Assembly (NCBI GenBank): GCA_017436915.1
Contig: JAFSCE010000020.1
Coordinates: 1-64,000 of the forward strand
Source: Clostridia bacterium
GTDB taxonomy: Bacteria > Bacillota > Clostridia > Oscillospirales > Acutalibacteraceae
DNA: 64,000 nucleotides
Direction: 5' to 3'
Part shown: positions 7,802-17,915 of the stretch, piece after piece
Layout: each line of letters opens with the position of its first letter
Position numbering within the stretch: the stretch's first letter is position 1
The notes under the pieces: generated by a model
The model's input: only the letters and a program-made list of their open reading frames with translations
Told to the model about the DNA's origin: nothing
Database searches by the model: none
Program-made: the position numbers and the translations under genes

Positions 7802-9661
7802 AGGTCTTGTGTTACGGATTGTTTTCTTTTTTGGAATCGGTCTTCTGCCCTGCGCATTTGACGGGCGGGTATCTTGTACCAAGCAGTCTTTGCCGCTACC
7901 GATGAGATCATATCGTCCGTAGCGTTTGAGTGTTCGCAACACCATCTCGCGGTTTTCGGGCTTGAAATACTGCAGTAGGGCGCGCTGTTCCGCTTTTTCC
8001 GCAGGGGTTTTTGCCACATAGATCGGCTGCATGGTGAGCGGATCTAACCCCGTGTAATACATACAGGTGGACACCGTGCCGGGGGTGGGATAAAAATCCT
8101 GCACCTGCTCGGGGCGCATGCCCTCCCTTTTCAGAAACACCGACAATTCAATAGCGTCTTTGAGCGTACTGCCCGGGTGCGACGACATGAGGTACGGCAC
8201 CAAGAACTGTTCTTTTGCTTCGCTTTTGGTGAGCTCGTAAAACCGTTTTTTGAATTTAAGATAGGTTTCGACGGTGGGTTTGCCCATCGCGGTGAGCACC
8301 GCCGCCGAGCAATGCTCGGGGGCGACTTTGAGTTGACCGCTGACGTGATGGCGAACGAGTTCTTTGAAAAACGCTTCGTTCGGATCGGCAATCAAATAAT
8401 CGAAACGAATCCCTGAACGGATAAACACCTTTTTGATTTTCGGGAGTGCGCGGATCTTGCGCAGCAGTGCCAGATAATCCGTGTGATCCACCTTGACCTG
8501 CGAGCAGATTTTCGGTGCTAAGCATTTGCGATTCGGGCACATACCGTGTGCTTCTTGCTTTTTGCAGGACGGGGAACGGAAATTCGCGGTGGGACCGCCG
8601 ACGTCGTGAATGTACCCCTTGAAATCGGGCAGTTCAGTCAGTTTTTTGGCTTCGCGGATAACCGATTCATGACTGCGAACGGTCACCTGTCTGCCCTGAT
8701 GGTACGCGATGGAGCAGAAATTGCACGCGCCGAAGCAACCACGGTTGTGAGCAAGTGAAAATTTGACTTCCTCGATACCCGGAACGCCGCCGAGCGGCTC
8801 GTACGAGGGATGATAATCTCGCATGAACGGCAAGTCGTAGATATGATCGAGTTCGGCGGTGGAAAGCGGCGGCATGGGCGGGTTCTGCACGATAATCACT
8901 TTGCCGTGCTTTTGGATGATGGTTCTCCCCCGCACCGCATCTTGTTCCTCTTGCTGAATCTTGGTGGCGATCGCGTATTGCTTTTTGCCGCTGTCGTTAG
9001 GTTCTTTTACGATATCATACGACGGACATTCCACCGCGGCGCGCCATTCGTATTCGTTGCTCGGTACTTTGTAGCAGGTGCCGAGAATATCGGTCATGGT
9101 AGAAACGGATTCGCCGCTATCGAGCCGCCTTGCGATCTCGACGGCGTGTTTTTCGCCCATGCCGTACATTAACAGGTCAGCATCCGAATCGATAAGGATG
9201 GAGGGACGCACGCGATCGTCCCAGTAATCATAATGCGCAAAACGACGCAACGACGCCTCAAGGCCGCCGATGGCGATGGGAATATCACCGTACAGTTCGC
9301 GTATCTTTTTGGAATACACGATCACCGCGCGGTCGGGGCGCGCGCCCGCTTTACCGCCCGCGGTGTACGCGTCGTCACTGCGCCGTCTTTTAGCGGCGGT
9401 GTAATGCGCCACCATGGAATCGATATTGCCCGAGTTCACGAAAAACGCCAGACGCGGTCTGCCGAATTCCTTGAAATCGGCATCGCTTTTCGGCTGAGAT
9501 AAGATGCAGACGGAATACCCCGCATCCTCCAGCACGCGCGAAATGATGGCGGTGCCGAAACTGGGGTGATCCACGTACGCATCACCCGTTACCAATACGA
9601 TATCCGGTTGTTCGATACCCGCCGCTTTCATTTCGCGGGCGCTTAACGGTAAAAACGGCAT
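7787..9661 (-). CDS. YgiQ family radical SAM protein
   Basis: This 624-aa protein is a radical SAM enzyme of the YgiQ (UPF0313) family. The N-terminal DUF3367-like region is followed by the 4Fe-4S/SAM motif C309-x3-C313-x2-C316 in RGCFGACNFCS, and by the C-terminal DUF3362 region (DFYPTPGTVSTCMYYTG near 540). The tail after about 590 is basic and low complexity. The reaction catalysed is unknown for the family. The ATG at 9661 follows AAGGAGTCAGT. The DmpA-type peptidase ends 10 bp upstream on the same strand, so the two are probably one transcript. Confidence 0.93.
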   Translation of the reverse strand: MPFLPLSAREMKAAGIEQPDIVLVTGDAYVDHPSFGTAIISRVLEDAGYSVCILSQPKSDADFKEFGRPRLAFFVNSGNIDSMVAHYTAAKRRRSDDAYTAGGKAGARPDRAVIVYSKKIRELYGDIPIAIGGLEASLRRFAHYDYWDDRVRPSILIDSDADLLMYGMGEKHAVEIARRLDSGESVSTMTDILGTCYKVPSNEYEWRAAVECPSYDIVKEPNDSGKKQYAIATKIQQEEQDAVRGRTIIQKHGKVIIVQNPPMPPLSTAELDHIYDLPFMRDYHPSYEPLGGVPGIEEVKFSLAHNRGCFGACNFCSIAYHQGRQVTVRSHESVIREAKKLTELPDFKGYIHDVGGPTANFRSPSCKKQEAHGMCPNRKCLAPKICSQVKVDHTDYLALLRKIRALPKIKKVFIRSGIRFDYLIADPNEAFFKELVRHHVSGQLKVAPEHCSAAVLTAMGKPTVETYLKFKKRFYELTKSEAKEQFLVPYLMSSHPGSTLKDAIELSVFLKREGMRPEQVQDFYPTPGTVSTCMYYTGLDPLTMQPIYVAKTPAEKAEQRALLQYFKPENREMVLRTLKRYGRYDLIGSGKDCLVQDTRPSNAQGRRPIPKKKTIRNTRPKKRR

Positions 9662-9670
9662 ACTGACTCC

Positions 9671-10720
9671 TTATAGGTATTCAGGTATAAATTCGTTTAA
9701 GCCGCGCAGGACTTTGCCCGAATAGCCGACCACGCGGTCGGCGGTGGACATCGCGTTTAAGATGGCTTCCTCCACCGATTCAGAGCAAGCGCGGCAGATC
9801 TCTTCAATGGAGCTGTTGTTGACCGCCTGCATGGTGCGAAACGCGCCGTCGTCCCGCATGTGGCGGTTGGCGGTGGTAAAGGCGAGAACGACGTCCCCGC
9901 TGCCGTGACCGAGATACGAGCCGGTACGGATAAGTCCCACCGCCGCGCGCTTGGCAACGCGTTTGAGTTGTAATTCGGACAACGGGATATCGGTGGCGAT
10001 CACCATCATGATGGAGCCTTTGTCACATTCCGCGCGTTCTTCTTCGCGGAGTTTCTCCGCAATTCGTTTGCCAATGGGGCGGCCGTCGATACATAGGTCA
10101 TCCGTTCGACCGAAGTTGCATTGCACCAACGCGCCGACGGTATGCGTTTTGCCATCCAGTTCGATCTGCCGCGAGGCAGAACCGATGCCGCCTTTCAGGC
10201 CGAAGCCGGTGGTGCCTTTACCGGCGCCCACGTCACCCTCGTCAAAATCCGTGCAGGCGGCGGCAATTGCGGCACGCACCTCGGCCTCGCCGAGCGGTCT
10301 GTCAGAATTATCGCTCATCGCCGAGTCGTTGGTTTCACCCACGACCGGATTGATGGTGGTGCACTCCAAGCCTTCCTTCGCGCACTGCTCGAGCGTATAC
10401 CCAACAAGTCCGTCGGCAACCTTGCCGACGTTCAGTGTGTTTGTCAGCGCAATGGGGGTTTCCAGTTCGCCCAACTCGTCGAGCTGAATGGTGCCCGCAG
10501 TTTTGCCAAAGCCGTTGATGACGTGGGCAACGGCGGTGAGTTTATCGGCATACACGTTGTCGGGTGCCGGTAAGATCACGGTGACACCGGTGCGATGTTT
10601 CTCATCGTCCAAGGTATAGTGACCGACGGTAACGCCGGGAACGTCCGTGATCTTATTGAGCGGACCGGGTGTCATACGGCCGATAACGATACCGTAGTCG
10701 CGAATACGTTTTTTGTTCAT
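9671..10720 (-). CDS. P1 family peptidase (DmpA/S58 aminopeptidase)
   Basis: This 349-aa protein belongs to peptidase family S58 (L-aminopeptidase D-Ala-esterase/amidase DmpA, beta-peptidyl aminopeptidases). These are Ntn-type hydrolases that cleave themselves before a catalytic Ser. The expected Gly-Ser site is seen in DKGSIMMVIATDIPL (about 234-248), and the downstream RTGSYLGHGSGDVVLAF motif is conserved. The N-terminus IRDYGIVIGRMTPGPLNKIT is typical. The ATG follows AAGGAGATTATTATT. The physiological substrate is not known. Confidence 0.9.
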   Translation of the reverse strand: MNKKRIRDYGIVIGRMTPGPLNKITDVPGVTVGHYTLDDEKHRTGVTVILPAPDNVYADKLTAVAHVINGFGKTAGTIQLDELGELETPIALTNTLNVGKVADGLVGYTLEQCAKEGLECTTINPVVGETNDSAMSDNSDRPLGEAEVRAAIAAACTDFDEGDVGAGKGTTGFGLKGGIGSASRQIELDGKTHTVGALVQCNFGRTDDLCIDGRPIGKRIAEKLREEERAECDKGSIMMVIATDIPLSELQLKRVAKRAAVGLIRTGSYLGHGSGDVVLAFTTANRHMRDDGAFRTMQAVNNSSIEEICRACSESVEEAILNAMSTADRVVGYSGKVLRGLNEFIPEYL

Positions 10721-10823
10721 AATAATAATCTCCTTGCCATTTGCCTAATCATTATACCAAAGCCACAGACACGTGTCAATGTTCCGCTGTCGAGTGGTGT
10801 CGAACACTTTCTCATAGAGGGAC

Positions 10824-10853
10824 TTGCTATTTTGATACGGGATTTGGTATAAT
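10824..10853 (+). promoter_or_regulatory. Promoter of the branching-enzyme gene
   Basis: TTGCTA (10824-10829) and a perfect TATAAT (10848-10853) are spaced 18 bp apart, 27 bp before the start codon. Confidence 0.7.
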
Positions 10854-10880
10854 AAGAATATCAGAAAGGTGGTGTCCCCC

Positions 10881-12842
10881 ATGGCAAAGCGTTCTCTCCC
10901 CATTCTCAAAATTGATCCGTATTTGGAGCCGTACGCAGATGATCTGCAGTTGCGTGTGGATCTCATTGCCAAAAAGAAGGCCGAACTGGGTGAACTCACG
11001 GAGTTTGCAAACGGGCACCGCTATTTTGGGTTTCACCGTACAGAAAACGGATGGGTATACCGCGAATGGGCGCCCGCCGCAGATGCTTTATATCTGACGG
11101 GCGATTTTAACAACTGGGACACTGCCGCCTGCCCGATGACGAAACTTGCGAACGGCGTGTTTGAGGTACAGGTGGACGATCTGCACGTGGGGCAAAAGGT
11201 GCAGACCATCGTGTGGAATAACGGTCAGATGCTTCGACGTATCCCCTTGTATGCCACGCGGGTGGTGCAAGACCCCGTGACATATTGGTGGTGTGCGGAG
11301 TTGGAGGATACCACTGCCCCCTACCCCTGGACCGACGATGAATTTGCGCCCGCCAAAACGCCGTTTATTTACGAGTGCCATATCGGTATGGCACAGGAAA
11401 AAGGTGCGGTGGGCAGTTACCGCGAATTTACCGAACACATCCTGCCGCGTGTGAAAGCAGCGGGATATAACACGATACAGATCATGGCGATCATGGAGCA
11501 TCCGTACTACGGCTCGTTTGGGTATCAGGTGTCGAATTTCTTTGCCGCCTCCTCCCGCTACGGGACAAGCGAGGAACTCAAAGAACTCATCAACACCGCG
11601 CACGAAATGGGGATCGCCGTGCTGTTAGACGTCGTTCACTCCCACGCGGTGAGTAACACCAGCGAGGGAATCAACGAGTTTGACGGTACGACGTACCAAT
11701 TCTTCCACGAAGGCGGTCGCGGCGATCACAGCGCGTGGGGTACCAAATTGTTTAACTATGGCAAAAACGAGGTGCTGCATTTTCTCTTATCCAACCTGCG
11801 ATACTGGATGGAGGTTTTCCATTTCGACGGATTCCGTTTTGACGGCGTGACCTCGATGCTGTACCACGATCACGCCTTGGGCACTGCGTTCACCGATTAC
11901 AGCATGTATTTTTCGCTGAACACCGATGTGGAAGCGGTCACTTATTTGGCACTTGCCAACGAGCTCGTTCACACGCTCAACCCTAAAGCAATCACGATCG
12001 CGGAGGATATGTCGGGTATGCCGGGTATGTGTTTGCCTATTAAAGACGGCGGGATCGGGTTTGATTATCGGCTGTCGATGGGTGTGCCGGATTTATGGAT
12101 CAAACTGCTCAAAGAGGTGTCGGACGAGCACTGGAACATGGGACAGTTATGGTATGAACTGACCAACCGCCGCCCGAAAGAGAAAAACATCGGCTACTGC
12201 GAATCGCACGACCAGGCGCTTGTGGGGGATAAAACCATCATGTTCCGTTTGTGCGATGCCGAGATGTATACGCACATGCAAAAATTCGGTGGGAGTTTGA
12301 TCATTGACCGCGGTATTGCGCTTCACAAAATGATCCGTTTGCTTACCGCCTCTCTCAGCGGTGAGGGGTATCTGAATTTTATGGGCAATGAGTTCGGGCA
12401 TCCCGAATGGATCGATTTTCCGCGCGAAGGAAACGGATGGAGCCATCACTACTGCCGCCGTCAATGGAGTTTGGCGGATAACCCCGATCTGCGCTACCGC
12501 GAGCTTAACGATTTCGACAAAGCGATGCTTGATCTCTTGAAACGGGAAAAGACACTTTCAAAGCCATCGGTTTGTCTGTCCATCCACGAGGACGACAAGG
12601 TGCTGATTTTTGAAAAAGGGAATTTGGTGTTTGCGTTTAACTTCCACCCCGAAAAATCGTTTGACGGGTATCCCGTTCCTGCTGCCAAAGTCGGCACCTA
12701 CAAGGTGATCCTCTCCTCTGACGACGGCGTGTTCGGCGGATTTGACCGTGTGGACAAGTCGGTGCGGTACACGGCACAAGATAACGGATTTCGGTGTTAT
12801 CTTCCGAATCGTTCGGCGATCGTGTTTAAAAAAACAAAATAA
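10881..12842 (+). CDS. glgB: 1,4-alpha-glucan branching enzyme, GH13_8 (eukaryote-like) type
   Basis: This 653-aa protein introduces alpha-1,6 branches into glycogen. An N-terminal carbohydrate-binding module 48 region (about 55-140) precedes the GH13 barrel. The catalytic triad is D321 (FRFDGVTSMLY), E375 (TIAEDMSGMP) and D444 (ESHDQALVGDKT). These motif sequences match plant, animal and fungal branching enzymes (subfamily GH13_8) better than the usual bacterial GlgB (GH13_9). The ATG at 10881 is chosen because AAAGGTGG lies 8 bp upstream; an in-frame GTG at 10869 overlaps that site. No other glycogen gene is nearby, so it is monocistronic here. Confidence 0.93.
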   Translation: MAKRSLPILKIDPYLEPYADDLQLRVDLIAKKKAELGELTEFANGHRYFGFHRTENGWVYREWAPAADALYLTGDFNNWDTAACPMTKLANGVFEVQVDDLHVGQKVQTIVWNNGQMLRRIPLYATRVVQDPVTYWWCAELEDTTAPYPWTDDEFAPAKTPFIYECHIGMAQEKGAVGSYREFTEHILPRVKAAGYNTIQIMAIMEHPYYGSFGYQVSNFFAASSRYGTSEELKELINTAHEMGIAVLLDVVHSHAVSNTSEGINEFDGTTYQFFHEGGRGDHSAWGTKLFNYGKNEVLHFLLSNLRYWMEVFHFDGFRFDGVTSMLYHDHALGTAFTDYSMYFSLNTDVEAVTYLALANELVHTLNPKAITIAEDMSGMPGMCLPIKDGGIGFDYRLSMGVPDLWIKLLKEVSDEHWNMGQLWYELTNRRPKEKNIGYCESHDQALVGDKTIMFRLCDAEMYTHMQKFGGSLIIDRGIALHKMIRLLTASLSGEGYLNFMGNEFGHPEWIDFPREGNGWSHHYCRRQWSLADNPDLRYRELNDFDKAMLDLLKREKTLSKPSVCLSIHEDDKVLIFEKGNLVFAFNFHPEKSFDGYPVPAAKVGTYKVILSSDDGVFGGFDRVDKSVRYTAQDNGFRCYLPNRSAIVFKKTK

Positions 12843-12889
12843 CTGCGAGGCGTCATCGTTGAACGTTGGCGTCGTTATTTATAAAAACC

Positions 12890-12918
12890 TTGACGAAAAA
12901 GTAAAAACGTGTTATAAT
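12890..12918 (+). promoter_or_regulatory. Promoter of the V-type ATPase operon
   Basis: TTGACG (12890-12895) and a perfect TATAAT (12913-12918) lie 17 bp apart. The predicted 5' leader is about 115 nt before the first start codon at 13040. Confidence 0.85.
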
Positions 12919-12946
12919 GCTAAAAACCAAGCATAATAACGACATT

Positions 12947-12985
12947 AAAGGAACCAGCTGGCTGCAGAGGACGTTGGTTCCTTTT
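12947..12985 (+). terminator. Terminator-like hairpin in the ATPase operon leader
   Basis: AAAGGAACCA (12947-12956) pairs with TGGTTCCTTT (12975-12984) and is followed by a T-rich run, forming an intrinsic-terminator shape between the promoter and the first gene. The loop contains smaller self-complementary pieces (CCAGCTGG, CAGCTGGCTG) that could form alternative pairings. It is a candidate transcription attenuator. Which signal would control it is unknown. Confidence 0.6.
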
Positions 12986-13039
12986 TGTTTTTCGGGGCCT
13001 AACAACGGCTAAATCACATGGTAAAAAGGAGATAAAAGT

Positions 13040-13648
13040 ATGGAAATTCAGGTTGCGGAACTGATCGAGCAGATTAAAAAAGAAGGCGTGGCAACTGCCG
13101 AAGCAGAAGCAAAAGCGATTGTCGATGCGGCAAAAGCCGATGCCGAAAAGATCATTGCAGAAGCAACGGCTCAGGCAAATAAAATTGTAAGCGACGCAAA
13201 AGCCGAGACGGATCGAATGACAAAATCAAGTGAAGACGCTATCCGTCAGGCGGGCCGCAACTTATTGATCTCTTTCAGAGAAAGTGTATCAAGAGAGCTC
13301 AAGGCCATTATCAGGGAAAACGTTTCTGCCGTGTATTCATCGGAGGTACTGTCACAGCTTATCGTTAACGTTGTCGCAAGTTGGGCAAATAATCCGGACG
13401 CCGAGGATGTTGCCGTGATCTTAAACACCGAGGATCTTCAGAAATTGGAAAAAACGATACAGGCAGCTCTTAAAGAAAAACTGTTAACAGGTATTACGCT
13501 TAAAGCAACCGATACGTTTGACGGCGGGTTCCGTATTGCCGTGAATAACGGAAGCGCCTATTATGATTATTCCGCGGAGGCGGTTGTGGCCATGCTTTCA
13601 AATTATCTTAGCCCTAAAGTTACCAAACTTTTGAAAGAGGCGGAGTAA
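13040..13648 (+). CDS. V-type ATP synthase subunit E
   Basis: This 202-aa protein is the E subunit of the peripheral stalk. It begins with an Ala/Glu/Lys-rich helix (about 1-75; heptad-like EAEAKAIVDAAKADAEKI) that would pair with a G/H-type partner, followed by a globular C-terminal domain that docks on the catalytic head. The ATG follows AAAAGGAGATAAAAGT. It opens an operon E-DUF2764-A-B-D-I-K. No gene for a G/H partner is present in the operon, as is usual for this clade. Confidence 0.88.
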   Translation: MEIQVAELIEQIKKEGVATAEAEAKAIVDAAKADAEKIIAEATAQANKIVSDAKAETDRMTKSSEDAIRQAGRNLLISFRESVSRELKAIIRENVSAVYSSEVLSQLIVNVVASWANNPDAEDVAVILNTEDLQKLEKTIQAALKEKLLTGITLKATDTFDGGFRIAVNNGSAYYDYSAEAVVAMLSNYLSPKVTKLLKEAE

Positions 13649-13649
13649 T

Positions 13650-14207
13650 ATGGCTGAGTATTATCTGATTTCACAGCTTCCGTCTTTGGACGGGATCGGC
13701 GAAAACGCGCCGCTTCCCATTTCCGAAGAGCATTTCACCGAGTTGTGCCATCGCTTTTTAGGGAAAAAGTCGCTGGCGGCTATGAGAAAGCTTACCTTAT
13801 CCCCGCCAAAAAGCGCTGAAAGTTCGGGCTCTTCTTTTATTGACGCTTGGAATGAAAGCGAACGGAATTTGCGATTTGCTCTTGGTAAGGTTCGTGCGGA
13901 GAAACTAAGAAAACCGTTCGATACGAAAAATCGGATTTTTCCCGTGGAATACAGCAAGGCGGCAAGTGCGGCTTTGGAAACCGAAAATCCGATGGAAGCC
14001 GAAAAATATTTGAATCATTTTCGCCTGGGGATCTTGGAAGCTCTCCGACCGATGGATAGCTTCTCTGAAGAATATATCTTCTATTACGGACTTAAATTGA
14101 AGTTGCTTCTTCGCATGAGGCGGTTTGACACAAGCACCGGCGAAAAAGCGTATAAAACGATTTACGACTCCATAGTAAATGGGGATAGGTTGGAGGTAAT
14201 ACCATGA
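13650..14207 (+). CDS. DUF2764 family protein of V-ATPase operon (possible C-subunit substitute)
   Basis: This 185-aa protein starts 1 bp after subunit E ends and overlaps subunit A by 4 bp, so it is tightly coupled to the ATPase. It resembles DUF2764 proteins found at this position in spirochaete, Bacteroidetes and Chlamydia-type V-ATPase operons. The sequence is mostly helical with no signal peptide or membrane segment. No recognisable C/d subunit, which links the rotor ring to the central stalk, is encoded, so a role as its replacement is a reasonable inference but not shown by motif. Confidence 0.75.
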   Translation: MAEYYLISQLPSLDGIGENAPLPISEEHFTELCHRFLGKKSLAAMRKLTLSPPKSAESSGSSFIDAWNESERNLRFALGKVRAEKLRKPFDTKNRIFPVEYSKAASAALETENPMEAEKYLNHFRLGILEALRPMDSFSEEYIFYYGLKLKLLLRMRRFDTSTGEKAYKTIYDSIVNGDRLEVIP

Positions 14208-15973
14208 CCGAAAACAAAGGAAAAGTTGTTAGCATAAACGGAAACTTGGTGTCTGTCGAGTTTGACGGCAACGTTTCCATGAATGAAATATGCTACGTTT
14301 TGGTTGGCGATACCGCTTTGAAAAGCGAGGTCATCCGCATTAAGGGTAACGTTGCTCAAGTGCAGGTCTACGAGATGACGGATGGTATCAAATGCGGGGA
14401 CGAAGTGGAATTTACGGGGGATATGCTTTCTGCCGATCTTGGCCCGGGATTGCTCGGTCAGATATACGACGGACTGCAGAACCCGCTCCCTGTTTTGGCA
14501 GAGCAAGCCGGTTGGTTCTTAGAAAGAGGCATTTACGCTGACGGGCTGGATGCCGAGAAGAAATGGGAATTCACGCCGACTGCCGCCGTTGGTGACAGTG
14601 TTCGTGCAGGTGAATACATCGGCACGGTTCCCGAAGGCCCGTTTACCCATAAAATTTTTATACCCTTTTATCTGCTTGGAAACTATACGATAAAATCCAT
14701 CGCCGACAAAGGCGACTATACCGTTAAAGAAACCATTGCGGTTATAACCGATGAACGCGGCCGCGAAATTCCCCTTTCCATGTCTTTCAAGTGGCCCGTG
14801 AAACGTGCTGTAAAATGCTACAGCGAGAGATTAGCACCTGTCGAAACCATGGAAACAAAGGTGCGCCTGATCGACTCGTTCTTCCCCGTTGCGAAAGGCG
14901 GAACCTATTGCACTCCCGGACCGTTTGGCGCAGGAAAAACCGTGTTGCAGCATACCACGTCGAAATATGCGGACGTGGATATCGTGATCATCGCCGCTTG
15001 CGGCGAGCGTGCCGGTGAAGTCGTGGAAACACTGACGGAGTTCCCCGAACTGACCGATCCGAAAACCGGTCGTTCGCTTATGGAACGAACCATTATTATC
15101 TGTAACACGTCCTCGATGCCCGTCGCCTCCCGTGAAGCTTCGGTTTACACGGCGGTAACACTGGCTGAGTACTATCGACAGATGGGACTTCACGTGTTGA
15201 TGCTGGCCGATTCCACGTCGCGCTGGGCGCAAGCCATGCGTGAAATGTCGGGCAGACTCGAAGAGATTCCCGGCGAAGAAGCATTCCCTGCTTATCTCGA
15301 ATCGTATATTGCCGCCTTCTACGAAAGAGCGGGTTACGTCCGCTTGCCTGACGGCAGTAACGGTTCGGTTACCATCGGCGGCACCGTATCTCCTGCGGGC
15401 GGTAACTTTGAGGAACCCGTAACGCAGGCGACCTTAAAAGTTGTGGGTGCTTTCCACGGTCTTTCCCGCGAGCGTTCGGATGCGAGAAAGTATCCCGCCA
15501 TTGATCCGCTTATCTCTTGGTCGAAGTACACCAGCGTTATTGATGCTGAAAAATTGGCATTTTGCAAAGGTGTTTTGCATCACGGCGACGAGATCGGCTC
15601 CATGATGAAGGTGGTCGGTGAGGAAGGTACGACGCTTGAGGATTATATTACCTACTTGAAATCCGAAATGCTCGATGCCGTGTATCTGCAACAAAACTCC
15701 TTTGATTTGGTCGAGGCAAACTGCGGGAAATTGCGTCAGCGCTACGTTACCGATAAACTGGTCTATATTTTGGGCAGCGATTACGCTCTCCAAAGCAAAG
15801 ATGATGCGCGCAGTTACTTTAACCGCATGCGCCAGAGATTTATCGACTGGAATTATACCGAGTTTGAAAGCGATGGCTTTACAAAGGCGGAATCGGCGAT
15901 CGATGAATTGTATCGCGAGGGTGACGGCAACTTGTCCGCACCTGCCAAAAAACTGTTAAAGGACGGTGAATGA
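14204..15973 (+). CDS. ntpA: V-type ATP synthase catalytic subunit A
   Basis: This is the catalytic subunit (589 aa) of the V1/A1 head. The N-terminal beta-barrel is followed by the A-subunit-specific non-homologous insert (about 115-190) and the P-loop GPFGAGKT at 239-246. The nucleotide-binding core includes a Walker B-type stretch ([19 protein letters not shown]) and [16 protein letters not shown]. It overlaps DUF2764 and subunit B by 4 bp each (ATGA junctions). Length is as expected for A subunits. Confidence 0.97.
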   Translation: MTENKGKVVSINGNLVSVEFDGNVSMNEICYVLVGDTALKSEVIRIKGNVAQVQVYEMTDGIKCGDEVEFTGDMLSADLGPGLLGQIYDGLQNPLPVLAEQAGWFLERGIYADGLDAEKKWEFTPTAAVGDSVRAGEYIGTVPEGPFTHKIFIPFYLLGNYTIKSIADKGDYTVKETIAVITDERGREIPLSMSFKWPVKRAVKCYSERLAPVETMETKVRLIDSFFPVAKGGTYCTPGPFGAGKTVLQHTTSKYADVDIVIIAACGERAGEVVETLTEFPELTDPKTGRSLMERTIIICNTSSMPVASREASVYTAVTLAEYYRQMGLHVLMLADSTSRWAQAMREMSGRLEEIPGEEAFPAYLESYIAAFYERAGYVRLPDGSNGSVTIGGTVSPAGGNFEEPVTQATLKVVGAFHGLSRERSDARKYPAIDPLISWSKYTSVIDAEKLAFCKGVLHHGDEIGSMMKVVGEEGTTLEDYITYLKSEMLDAVYLQQNSFDLVEANCGKLRQRYVTDKLVYILGSDYALQSKDDARSYFNRMRQRFIDWNYTEFESDGFTKAESAIDELYREGDGNLSAPAKKLLKDGE

Positions 15974-17268
15974 GCGTGAACAAAGTATATAACCGAATCG
16001 AATCGATTACCGGTAACGTTATCACTGTCCGAGCAACCGGCGTTCAATACAAGGAATTGGCACAGATCAATACGCGGTTCGGCAAATCTTTGGCTCAGGT
16101 CAACAAGATTGAAGGAGATTTGGTATCCCTACAAGTCTTCGCCGGCGGTCAGGGCGTTTCCACGGGAGATGAAGTACGTTTTCTCGGCCGCGAAATGCGC
16201 GTATCGTTCAGCGAGGATCTGTTGGGACGTATATTCAACGGTTCGGGCGAGCCGAGAGATAAAGGCCCTGCTCTTACCGACAACATGAAGCCCATTGGCG
16301 GGCCTTCCGTTAATCCTACCAAACGTATCCTTGCCAATCGCATGATGAGAACCAACATTCCCATGATCGATATGTTTAATACGCTGGTCGTTTCTCAGAA
16401 ATTGCCTATCTTCTCGATTTCGGGCGAACCGTACAACCAGCTCCTTGCCCGTATTGCCATGCAGGCCGAAGCAGATGTCATTGTGCTTGGCGGCATGGGA
16501 CTGAAATACGATGACTTTTTGTATTTTAAGGATGCGCTTTCCAAGGGCGGTGCATTAAGCAAGACCGTTATGTTCGTTCATACGGCTTCCGACCCTACCG
16601 TTGAGTGCATGATGATTCCCGATATGGTATTGGCCGTTGCCGAACAGTTTGCGCTTCAAAACAAAGACGTTTTGGTGCTTCTGACCGATATGACAAACTT
16701 TGCCGATGCCATGAAAGAAATTGCGATCACGCAAGAGCAAGTGCCGTCCAACCGCGGGTATCCCGGTGATCTCTATTCACAGCTGGCATCGCGTTACGAA
16801 AAGGCAGTCGACTTTGCAAATTCCGGCTCGGTTACCGTTTTGGCGGTTACCACGATGCCCGGCGACGACGTGACTCATCCCGTTCCCGACAATACCGGCT
16901 ATATTACGGAGGGTCAGTATTACCTCAAAGGCGGTCGCATTGAGCCCTTTGGTTCTCTCTCTCGACTCAAGCAAAACGTAAACGGCAAAACACGAAAAGA
17001 CCATCGGGCACTGATGGATGCGATGATTCGGTTGTATTCGTCTTACAAAGAAACGCTTGAAAAGAAAAACATGGGCTTTTCCATGAGCCGTTGGGATGAA
17101 AAATTGCTGAAATACGGCGATCTTTTTGAAAGTGAATTGATGTCGCTGTCCGTTAATCTTCCGCTGGAAGAGGCACTTGATTTGGGTTGGAAGATTTTGG
17201 CGGATTGCTTTGAGAAAGATGAAACCGGAATCAAGTCGGACCTTACGGATGAGTTTTGGCCTGATTAA
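15970..17268 (+). CDS. ntpB: V-type ATP synthase subunit B
   Basis: This is the non-catalytic subunit (432 aa) alternating with A in the head. It contains [31 protein letters not shown] in place of a functional P-loop, and [18 protein letters not shown]. The degenerate P-loop is the normal state for B subunits. The start codon overlaps the stop of ntpA. All other features match the family. Confidence 0.96.
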   Translation: MSVNKVYNRIESITGNVITVRATGVQYKELAQINTRFGKSLAQVNKIEGDLVSLQVFAGGQGVSTGDEVRFLGREMRVSFSEDLLGRIFNGSGEPRDKGPALTDNMKPIGGPSVNPTKRILANRMMRTNIPMIDMFNTLVVSQKLPIFSISGEPYNQLLARIAMQAEADVIVLGGMGLKYDDFLYFKDALSKGGALSKTVMFVHTASDPTVECMMIPDMVLAVAEQFALQNKDVLVLLTDMTNFADAMKEIAITQEQVPSNRGYPGDLYSQLASRYEKAVDFANSGSVTVLAVTTMPGDDVTHPVPDNTGYITEGQYYLKGGRIEPFGSLSRLKQNVNGKTRKDHRALMDAMIRLYSSYKETLEKKNMGFSMSRWDEKLLKYGDLFESELMSLSVNLPLEEALDLGWKILADCFEKDETGIKSDLTDEFWPD

Positions 17269-17282
17269 GGAGGTCTGTGGTT

Positions 17283-17915
17283 TTGGCAAAAATCAAACTA
17301 ACTAAAAACGAGTTAAAGGTACAAAAGGACGCACTGAAAATGTACCGTCGATATTTGCCTACTCTGACACTGAAAAAACAACAACTCCAATCCGAGATCC
17401 GCACCATTGAAGCCAAGGCAAAAGCAGTGAGAAAAGAACGAGAAAACCTGGAATTGGGATTCCGAGAATGGATCGCTGTTTTTAGCGAAACGGATGCCTT
17501 CCCCAAAGGAATCATAACCGTCCGCAATATTCGCAAAGGAACGGGAAACATTGCGGGCGTTGATATTCCGACGTTTGAGGGTGCGGATTTTGAACGAGGA
17601 GAATACGATCTCTACGAAACGCCTCTTTGGGTGGATATCGCCGCAAACCATATGGAAACGGCAATGGCACTCGATTTAGAGGCGGAAGTGTTGGATGAAC
17701 AAGTGAAGCTCTTAGAAAAGGAGTTGCTGGCGACTTCTCAACGAGTTAACTTGTTTGAAAAGGTGAAAATCCCCGAAACAGAGGAAAATATCAAAAAGAT
17801 CTCGATCTATATGGCAGACCAACAGGTCAGTGCCGTCGTGCGTTCAAAAATATCAAAGCGCAAGATAGCCCTTCGTAATGCTGCGGCTTCCGAGCAGGAG
17901 GTTTATGCATTATGA
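17283..17915 (+). CDS. ntpD: V-type ATP synthase subunit D
   Basis: Subunit D (about 210 aa) forms the central rotor shaft. Its long N- and C-terminal helices (about 1-65 and 135-205) would make the coiled coil inside the A3B3 head. The chosen TTG start at 17283 gives MAKIKLTKNEL and lies 9 bp after AAGGAGG; a GTG at 17277 is only 3 bp from that site. It overlaps subunit I by 4 bp. No separate F subunit gene is seen. Confidence 0.9.
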   Translation: MAKIKLTKNELKVQKDALKMYRRYLPTLTLKKQQLQSEIRTIEAKAKAVRKERENLELGFREWIAVFSETDAFPKGIITVRNIRKGTGNIAGVDIPTFEGADFERGEYDLYETPLWVDIAANHMETAMALDLEAEVLDEQVKLLEKELLATSQRVNLFEKVKIPETEENIKKISIYMADQQVSAVVRSKISKRKIALRNAAASEQEVYAL

